NCBI GenBank assembly: GCA_024449915.1
Contig: JAMZAV010000445.1
Location: 558,001 to 622,000, forward strand
Length of the DNA stretch: 64,000 nt
Origin: Sweltsa coloradensis
Taxonomy: Eukaryota; Arthropoda; Insecta; Plecoptera; Chloroperlidae
Direction: 5' to 3'
In this document: positions 60,861-64,000 of the stretch, piece by piece
Position numbering within the stretch: the first letter of the stretch is position 1
Layout of the letters: each line of letters begins with the position of its first letter
Made by a program: the position numbers and the translations under genes
Notes under the pieces: generated by a model
Seen by the model: only the letters and a program-made list of their open reading frames with translations
Told to the model about the DNA's origin: nothing
Databases searched by the model: none

Positions 60861-63800
60861 ATAAACACGGATACATTAAGTATTAAAATATTTCCAAGTA
60901 CCTATAGCTAGGGACCCCAAAAATTTCGTGAATGACTTTTTCACTAAATGATGCTAAATATGACTGTTTTATTATTAAGTAGCGAAATAAGGCAATAATC
61001 ACGTTTTAATGCTAAATTAGAGCAAAATCAGAAACTTTCCTTAATTATTCTGTAAGTTTTTTTAGTCCAAAATATGTAATTATTTTGACAATTGGGCATT
61101 GAAATCAACATTTCTGTTTTAACATGGCCATGTTGGCACCATGACAGTTGAAAATATTACTAACAAACACTCCTAGCTAATTACAATCTAAGTTAACTTT
61201 ATATGGCCTAAATATTCGTTCGTGTACTAACACGTGTTCATTTTGCTGACGGGTAGTGATTACAGTGCTATTTTTTTGGCGAGATGATGCCTTTTCCTTG
61301 AGTTTTATATAATGAAATTGAAGAATTTTAATAATGAAATAAGAACTTTTTATTTGCTATTTCTCAGAGTCCCTATAGCATAAATAGAGAGTAGCATGCT
61401 TTCAAAACTAAAGGCGAAAAATTAGAGTAGAAAATTATAAATAGCCTATTTTAAAGTGTTGTTTGTTGAAAGTAAAGTGCGTGCGAGCGTGTGATGACGG
61501 TTGTTTCTCACGCACTCAATATGCAAACCGGGCGGGTGTCGAGTGTCTTGAAACACATAACTCTGTTTAACGACGGCCAAGCAAGAGAGCCCGGTAGCAT
61601 CAGGTAACAATACTGAGAATAGCGCTTCGGACGTTCAAAATATGACACGGTTGCTTCATGGGGTATTTGTTACACTTTTAAATAATAAGCCTGAGATAAT
61701 TATTTATTTTTTAGGTTGGGTGACCTATATTCGTGAACTAGTTACGCAAAACAGTAAACCCTAAGATTCCCTTTCAAAATATGGTGCAACTTTCGCGAGT
61801 AGCCTCATGTACATTTTGCTTTCTCTTATTTTTCAATGTACTTTTATTGATATTAAATTGTTAGTCAATTAATCGATTTATTATTATAGTCATCCTTTCA
61901 AAAGATGAATTTTATGTTTACATATTGTAAGTTTTGTAGGGTTATACATTTCGTTGTTGTAACAGTGCTACAGGAATTAAATTTTACGTGAATTCGCGTC
62001 TTTAATTTGTGAATAATTGATTATTTGTGTATTTATTTTGAAATTTGTCTTCTTACAATTGTATATTATTATTCGTACGGTTGTAAGGTAAATAAATAAT
62101 CGACCATTGATCGTTCATACAAACATGGATTGATACTCGAATAAAAATATCTAATCAGTTATGAAAAGTATCATAGACGAACGACAACCCTTGTACTTGG
62201 ATGTTAGATAGCATGAGAAGTAAAAATAGAATTGACATTGTGATAAGGAAGCAAGAGGTATAGCCTGATGACTGCTTGGGTAAATTATATTGAATTTGGA
62301 ATGACTCAAAAGATATTAGGGAACTGCGTGAATAATAAAAGAACATGAACAACAAGATGGGATTCAGGATAGGTGTGTAGGGACGACTCATTTGCGATGA
62401 AATACTAAAAGGAAATAACTTTTTTTTAAATATATAAAATCTTTGTATTGAATTTGCAAAGATAATCTGTATTCATTATGCAAGTTAAAATTATCTTCAT
62501 AATATTCAGCTTTTCATTTGTTTGCGATGGTGCTATTGCAAACGATAAGTGATGACTAAGAATGTTGTATACGAGGACAGGCCTATGCTGACTCGACCGA
62601 CCACAGGCGACTCGAGATACGTACCGATGTATTTCTACGCGTGATCGGAACGAGAACTTAGTTCTTATTGATCAATTATTGAAGGTAGCCTATATTATAT
62701 TTAACAGCTTAGACCTGCAAACATTTTATTATTTTTGATTTTCAATTAGCCTCAAAGATTCTGGCGTCTCCTGTTGAAAAATAATACCGATTTCTCACTC
62801 TCTCGTCGATGGCGTAGGCATCAACAGAGGACCGCCGAAAATCAATTATGTGACAAGTTTGAGTAGACTCTAAATACGAATTTCAGAAAACCAAATGAGT
62901 GTCGTTTAAATCAATCATTGCAAGTGACAACAGACAAGTTTTTTTTCTTTCGAGGCTAAAAGTTTTCGCGTCGTCGTGTGGGACATGTTTTAATAACTCT
63001 TCTCATGGTAATAAGCTGTCAATAACGAAGATGAGTAATAGGGAGACCCTGGTATTCACAAGACACATAGAAAATAATTTAAAAATCAACATTAACGATA
63101 GTTAACATTCGACAGTTAACTATTTCACACAGAGTCGTGTCAACACGGTCGATGTGGCAACATTGCAGCTACCACCGAGAGAAACACGTTAAAACAAGTC
63201 TGAGCAAACACACTCTCGAACCCAAACAGCGGGTGAAAGAATTCCGCAACGTAGCGCGCTGTTGATAATTAGTTTGCTCTTTTCACCAGGACATTCCGCG
63301 CTGGCGGGTATAATTGCAGGTAATTACGGGTATTTAGTCGTACGGTGGCTGCAGGCCATCTCTAAGAACCTTGCTAGGTGTAAAGTGTGTTGTTTCTAAT
63401 GTTTGTATACACTTTAGAGCGCCTACGTACGGAGAATAACTTACTGAATTCAAGTGGTTTTATGGTAATGTGATGTGAGGACGATTCGCCCACTGATTTT
63501 AAGGGGACATGAGACCAAATGATGGGGCAATTATGTTGCTAAACGTTGGTACTACTGACTTGATATTAATTGCCAGTTACTTCGGTAAAAACTGTTTGTT
63601 TACCAAAGGGCAAAATCCAAAATATGCATAAAACAGTAGTCATTAATCACAGTCTTTTGAAAAGACCAATTTTTTTGGTTGTGTAATTTTTTCGCTACTG
63701 CTACTTTTTTAAACAATTTTCGGTGCTAAGTTTCGTAAAAAGTATACTTTTGGATGGCTGATATATTTATTGTAGCTTACACTCATCTAAGATAGAATGA

Positions 63801-64000
63801 GGTATTTTGAAATATAGCTTTCGTTTCTTAATTTTCTTTTCACGACAAAAATACCATAAAAATACCTAAAAATGTAAAACACACCAAAATGTAGGCCTAA
63901 AGTATTGGAGATACACAATTCGAAATACCTTAATTCTATAGTAAACAATAAGTGTAACTTACAATAAAAATATCAGCAAATAAATAGTATAATTTTTGTA

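Overview
The window looks like non-model animal genomic DNA. It is AT-rich, has one intron-rich gene and is packed with non-autonomous transposons, SINE-like elements, minisatellites and microsatellites. The only gene I can recognise with confidence is a SoxE transcription factor (Sox8/9/10 group) on the minus strand. Its sequence and intron layout fit a bilaterian invertebrate. A lophotrochozoan, perhaps a mollusc, is my guess; nothing here proves the phylum. There is no sign of bacterial or viral gene organisation.

The SoxE gene runs from right to left. A 147-nt exon (54319-54465) carries the first half of the HMG box. After a 17.8-kb intron, a 189-nt exon (36336-36524) completes the box. 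Exons 35717-35898 and 32115-32430 carry the PPTPPTTP segment and the central acidic/EFDQYLPP transactivation region. The last exon, 30743-31004, carries an IKTE SUMO-type site and the stop. All five exons join in frame with canonical AG/GT sites and give a 364-residue C-terminal part of the protein. The start codon and the SoxE dimerisation domain are not in the window and must lie upstream, beyond position 64000.

The most striking structure is at 36487-37851. An 80-bp cassette made of the branch-site-like, pyrimidine-rich and CAG part of the intron plus the first 38 nt of the second HMG-box exon is repeated 17 times in tandem. Sixteen potential decoy 3' splice sites therefore lie directly before the real one in a developmental regulator. 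Most decoys would produce a truncated HMG box ending FIEGK-stop.

Layout: 1-29400 is intergenic, with two hAT-type elements carrying perfect 8-bp target duplications (2150-2687 and 5098-5519), several long-TIR MITEs, TTAA-flanked elements, a 435-444-bp tandem repeat with tRNA-like B boxes, a 32-bp minisatellite and a recent 277-bp tandem duplication. 29400-30742 is the presumed SoxE 3' UTR. 30743-54465 is the SoxE exon/intron body, whose introns contain a 330-bp satellite with a CACGTG palindrome, SINEs and MITEs. 54466-64000 is an upstream intron with more repeats and one unidentified open frame. A 16-nt core, GGTGGAGGTGCCGGGT, recurs about 15 times in both orientations across the window in otherwise diverged repeats.
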